A DNA stretch of 64,000 nucleotides, from contig NZ_BDCK01000027.1 in assembly GCF_001613465.1 (NCBI RefSeq), forward strand, positions 124,001-188,000, given 5' to 3'. This DNA comes from Nocardia niwae NBRC 108934 = DSM 45340 (GTDB taxonomy: Bacteria > Actinomycetota > Actinomycetes > Mycobacteriales > Mycobacteriaceae). This document shows positions 61,170 to 64,000 of this stretch, piece by piece. A program made the position numbers and the translations under genes. Positions within the stretch are counted from its first letter, which is position 1; the number at the start of each line of letters is the position of its first letter. The notes under the pieces were generated by a model. The model was given only the letters and a program-made list of their open reading frames with translations. It searched no databases and was not told the DNA's origin.

Positions 61170-61216
61170 CGTGTCCGCGGGGGTGTCGGCCGGCCCTGGG
61201 GGCGCGGCCCGGACCA

Positions 61217-61711
61217 TCAGCTGTGGTAGGGCTCGGCGCTGATCAGGGTGACCTTCATCGTGTTGCCGTTGGGCAGCGTGTATTCCCTGGTCTCGCCCAC
61301 CTTGGCGTCGATGAGCGCGCCACCGAGCGGGGAGTTCGGCGAGTAGGTCTCCAGCTTCGAATCGCGGAGGCCCTCCTCCCGGGTGGCGATCAGGAAGGTC
61401 TCGGTGTCCGTCTCGTCGCCGTCGTAGTAGACCTTGACGACCGACCCGGGAAGCGCGACGCCGGACTTGGTCGGTGCGACGCCGACCTTGGCGTTGTTCA
61501 GCAGCTCCTGCAGCTGGCGAATGCGCGCCTCCTGCTGACCCTGCTCCTCGCGGGCGGCGTGGTACCCGCCGTTCTCCTTGAGGTCGCCCTCTTCCCGGCG
61601 CTCGTTGATCTCGGCGGCGATGACCGGACGGTTGGCGATGAGCGCGTCGAGTTCGCTCTTGAGCCTGTCGTGCGACTCCGGGGTCAGCCAGGTCACTTGC
61701 GTCTCAGTCAT
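61217..61711 (-). CDS. greA: Transcription elongation factor GreA
   Basis: 164 aa from ATG 61711 (AGGGAG 8 nt upstream, giving MTETQVTWLTPES as in the mycobacterial protein); GTG 61720 would add three residues. The N-terminal coiled coil carries the acidic tip residues within EINERREEGDLKENGGYHAA; the C-terminal FKBP-like domain includes VYYDGDETDTETFLI, YSPNSPLGGALI and VGETREYTLPNG. It stimulates transcript cleavage by backtracked RNA polymerase. Matches Rv1080c. Confidence 0.97.
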   Translation of the reverse strand: MTETQVTWLTPESHDRLKSELDALIANRPVIAAEINERREEGDLKENGGYHAAREEQGQQEARIRQLQELLNNAKVGVAPTKSGVALPGSVVKVYYDGDETDTETFLIATREEGLRDSKLETYSPNSPLGGALIDAKVGETREYTLPNGNTMKVTLISAEPYHS

Positions 61712-62008
61712 CTCGATCACTCCCTAGTAGTTGTTCCCGGCAGGCCGGGATTCCCTGAGCACCGGCGTGCGCCCACCCGGAAGCGGGCACGCACCAGTCG
61801 ACGGCTAGAGCGATCCTGGGAAGTTCATCGAACCCCGACAGGCCCTGGTCGCGGGCAAGCTCGCAAGCCCGAACCGTCAGCGCTGGCCGCCAATGCAGCA
61901 AACACGGCTCCGAGCCCCGGAACCGTGTATCACGCCATTTTAGCATGAATCACAAATGTGCTGGTCGGAGTTGATTTCCTGGGCAGGTCGCCGGTAAATG
62001 CGCGGAAA
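61712..62008. other. 297-bp intergenic region upstream of greA
   Basis: It lies between greA and the DUF4307 gene, both leftward. A short AT-richer stretch around 61935-61960 (CATTTTAGCATGAATCACAAATG) may belong to the greA promoter. No gene was recognised. Confidence 0.5.
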
Positions 62009-62476
62009 TCAGCCAACCCGTAGATAGGCGGGTACCCGATCGCTGCACGCGTACACGCTGCCCGACGCGGGCCGCGCGGACGAGCGCACGACGGTGGTCA
62101 GCTCGACGGTCCCGCTGCTCGACGGTTCGATCAGCACCTCGCGACGACCGAGCTCGGAGCCGTCGCGCGCCATCGCGCGGACGAAACACACCACCGGCCG
62201 CTCCGGGTCCGCCCGGGTCACCTTGAGCCGGATGGTCATGGTCGAGTCGTCGACGACGACATAGCCGAGCTGCTCGGCCTCGATGTCCTCCGGCCCGTAC
62301 TTCTGATACCCGAGGTAGGCCACACCGAGCCCGGCGAGCACCACCACCACACCGAGCACCGGCATGAGCCAACGGCGCGGCTTACGGGGCCGCGTGCCGT
62401 ACCGGTCGGCCAGGGGGCCGCTCGGCGACGCCGCAGCTTCGGCGGCGCCGCCGCTCTCCGGCGCGGGCTGGCTCAT
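62009..62476 (-). CDS. DUF4307 membrane protein
   Basis: 155 aa from ATG 62476 with GGGAG upstream. A Pro/Ala/Ser-rich cytoplasmic N-terminus contains LADRYGTRPRKPRRW, then one membrane segment (LMPVLGVVVVLAGLGVAYLGY, about 37-57) and a beta-rich extracytoplasmic domain (STMTIRLKVTRADPERPVVCFVRA ... VYACSDRVPAYLRVG, shortened) with two cysteines. This is the DUF4307 layout; it matches Rv1081c between greA and mca. Its function is unknown. It diverges from mca with about 100 bp between. Confidence 0.9.
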   Translation of the reverse strand: MSQPAPESGGAAEAAASPSGPLADRYGTRPRKPRRWLMPVLGVVVVLAGLGVAYLGYQKYGPEDIEAEQLGYVVVDDSTMTIRLKVTRADPERPVVCFVRAMARDGSELGRREVLIEPSSSGTVELTTVVRSSARPASGSVYACSDRVPAYLRVG

Positions 62477-62578
62477 GGTGGTCGCTCCCGGGGGGTACGT
62501 CGGAACAAATGTGGGTCGAATGGAACTATAGGTAACGAAGCCCCGACACCCGCGACCGAGAGCGACGGAGAACGAGAC

Positions 62579-63463
62579 GTGAGTGGCCTTCGCCTCATGG
62601 CGGTGCACGCCCACCCAGACGACGAGTCCAGCAAGGGTGCCGCGACGACCGCCCGTTACGCCGACGAAGGACACGACGTCCTCGTCGTGACGCTGACCGG
62701 CGGAGAGCGCGGAAGCATCCTGAATCCGGCCATGGACACCCCCGGCGTCCTGGAGCGCATCCACGAGATCCGTCGCGAGGAGATGGCCGCCGCCGCCCGC
62801 GCGCTCGGCGTGCGCCAGCACTGGCTCGGGTTCGTCGACTCGGGCCTGCCCGAGGGCGATCCGCTGCCGCCGCTGCCCGAGGGCAGCTTCGCGCTGGTTC
62901 CGCTGGAGGAGGCCACCGAGGCCTTGGTCCGCGTGGTGCGCGAGTTCAAGCCGCACGTGATGACCACCTACGACGAGACCGGCGGTTATCCGCATCCCGA
63001 CCACATCCGCTGCCACGAGGTGTCGATGGCGGCGTTCGACGCGGCGGGCGACCCCGAGCGCTTCCCCGACGCGGGTGAGCCGTGGACGCCGCTCAAGCTG
63101 TACTACGACCACGGGTTCAGCATGCGGCGGATGGAGGTGTTCGCCGCGGAGTACGAGCGTCTCGGCGAACCGTTCCCACTGCAGGAGTGGCTGGACCGGA
63201 TGCGCAAATACGCCGCGGAGCGCGGTGACATGATGGCCCGGATCACCACGCAGATCGACTGCGCCAAGTACTTCCCGCAGCGCGACGACGCCCTGCGCGC
63301 GCACGCGACGCAGATCGACCCGAACGGCGCGTTCTTCGCCATTCCGCTGGAGATGCAGCAGCGGTTGTGGCCCACCGAGGAGTTCGAGCTGGCCAAGACC
63401 CGGGTGCGTACCGAGCTGCCGGAGACCGACCTGTTCGCGGGCATCGAGGACGAGCGGTCGTGA
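62579..63463 (+). CDS. mca: Mycothiol S-conjugate amidase
   Basis: 294 aa, GTG start. LmbE/PIG-L fold: zinc motif AHPDDE (residues 11-16), LTGGERGSILNPAM, and the second zinc site GGYPHPDH. MYDHGFSMRRM-type and FFAIPLEMQQRLWPTEEFEL segments are typical of Mca rather than MshB. It cleaves mycothiol S-conjugates to glucosaminyl-inositol and a mercapturic acid in detoxification, which shows that the organism makes mycothiol. Matches Rv1082, and its stop overlaps the next start (GTGA). Confidence 0.95.
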   Translation: MSGLRLMAVHAHPDDESSKGAATTARYADEGHDVLVVTLTGGERGSILNPAMDTPGVLERIHEIRREEMAAAARALGVRQHWLGFVDSGLPEGDPLPPLPEGSFALVPLEEATEALVRVVREFKPHVMTTYDETGGYPHPDHIRCHEVSMAAFDAAGDPERFPDAGEPWTPLKLYYDHGFSMRRMEVFAAEYERLGEPFPLQEWLDRMRKYAAERGDMMARITTQIDCAKYFPQRDDALRAHATQIDPNGAFFAIPLEMQQRLWPTEEFELAKTRVRTELPETDLFAGIEDERS

Positions 63464-63759
63464 CGCTGGTCCTGCTCGCCCAGACGCCCGGCACGCCGAC
63501 CGGCCCCGAGTTCGGCAAGGCGTCGCCGCTCGGTCTGGTCATCGTCCTGCTCCTGCTGGCGGGCACGTTCCTGCTGATCCGATCGATGAACCGGCACATC
63601 AAGGGTCTGCCCGCGACCTTCGAGCCCGAGCACCCCGAACCGGACCAGGAGGCAGACGAAGGGACCGAGCACGGCATCACGCGCCGGGCCGAAGGGTCGG
63701 AGGGCGCCGACCACGAGGGACGCGCCGAACCCGGCCGACAGGGCGAGAAGCCCTCCTGA
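63460..63759 (+). CDS. Small single-pass membrane protein (Rv1083-like)
   Basis: 99 aa from GTG 63460, overlapping the mca stop by 4 bp and so translationally coupled. An N-terminal segment (TLVLLAQTPGTPTGPEFGKAS) precedes one membrane helix (PLGLVIVLLLLAGTFLLI, about 25-42), then NRHIKGLPATF and a long acidic tail rich in Glu, Asp and Gly. Function unknown; the coupling with mca is conserved in M. tuberculosis. Confidence 0.85.
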   Translation: MTLVLLAQTPGTPTGPEFGKASPLGLVIVLLLLAGTFLLIRSMNRHIKGLPATFEPEHPEPDQEADEGTEHGITRRAEGSEGADHEGRAEPGRQGEKPS

Positions 63760-63893
63760 CCTGCTGTTTGTTACCTTTCCGCACGCTCTTTCGTCAATGC
63801 GATAGTCGCGGCGCGAACCACGGCGTCCTCCCGGACGGCCTTCCGGATTCGTTGCTCGCGTCTCCTATCGACCGCTGAGAGTCAGGAAGAGCG

Positions 63894-64000
63894 ATGACAT
63901 TCGACGAACTGCGCGCTGCGCTGCCCGGCCGTGTGCTGGTGGCGGGTGACGACGGATTCGAGGATGCGGCCCGCCCGTGGACGACGACAGTCGCTCAGCC
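63894..64000 (+). CDS. FAD-linked oxidase family protein, N-terminal fragment
   Basis: ATG 63894 with AGGAAG upstream; only 35 complete codons are in the window. The visible part, MTFDELRAALPGRVLVAGDD followed by GFEDAARPWTTTVAQP, matches the start of berberine-bridge-type FAD-dependent oxidoreductases, in which a segment of the form 'YDxARxxWN' precedes the FAD domain. The rest lies beyond the window, so substrate and full domain content are unknown. Confidence 0.55.
   Translation, partial: MTFDELRAALPGRVLVAGDDGFEDAARPWTTTVAQ

Overview
The window is very GC-rich actinobacterial chromosome and looks like Nocardia or a close relative in the Mycobacteriales. The main evidence is gene order. 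mazG ... lpqU-eno-ftsB/divIC-DUF501-ppx matches Mycobacterium tuberculosis Rv1021-Rv1026, and thiolase-SGNH-cbs-metB-greA-DUF4307-mca-small membrane protein matches Rv1074c-Rv1083. A convergent cpsY/cpdA pair matches Rv0806c/Rv0805. The mycothiol gene mca, IdeR-type iron boxes, and a separate iterative PKS and NRPS also fit Nocardia. Genus is an inference; no rRNA is present.

Region 1 (1-27.4 kb) is accessory DNA placed between mazG (3' end only) and lpqU, which are neighbours in M. tuberculosis. It holds: (a) a compact three-gene polyketide operon (GNAT acetyltransferase, fully reducing KS-AT-DH-ER-KR-ACP PKS, alpha-oxoamine synthase) with two palindromic TetR-like operator candidates upstream; (b) a TerD protein, a PPOX-fold protein and a flavodoxin with an iron box; (c) cpsY (Stealth) and cpdA (Rv0805-type phosphodiesterase), then a glycerol dehydrogenase-like gene; (d) a probable metallophore locus. 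In (d) one strand encodes an Fe(II)/2-oxoglutarate oxygenase, SbnB-like and SbnA-like enzymes flanking a PLP decarboxylase, and a MATE exporter. The other strand encodes a complete peptide/nickel-type ABC importer (lipoprotein, two permeases, fused double ATPase). The shared promoter region carries two candidate iron boxes. I read this as synthesis, export and re-uptake of a small diaminopropionate/ethylenediamine-type chelator.

Region 2 (27.4-35.5 kb) is mostly core: lpqU, eno, a FtsB/DivIC-like protein, DUF501, ppx/gppA (the last three with overlapping stops and starts), an SRPBCC protein, a CAT-type amino acid permease, RNase Z, and a tRNA with anticodon UAA but no long variable arm.

Region 3 (35.5-49.7 kb) is accessory: a two-repeat orphan protein, an SDR with a perfect palindromic operator, a three-helix-bundle/membrane/solute-binding fusion, a six-domain NRPS (A-PCP-C-A-PCP-reductase) and a set of lipoproteins including a DUF6153-DUF305 pair.

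Region 4 (49.7-64 kb) returns to core synteny: a RsmC/RlmG-like methyltransferase, Bax-inhibitor-1 protein, thiolase, a decayed SGNH hydrolase, cbs, DUF4254 protein, a HD-GYP/LuxR fusion, glutaryl-CoA dehydrogenase-like enzyme, metB, greA, DUF4307 protein, mca and the start of an FAD-linked oxidase. No CRISPR array, insertion sequence, prophage or rRNA was seen.
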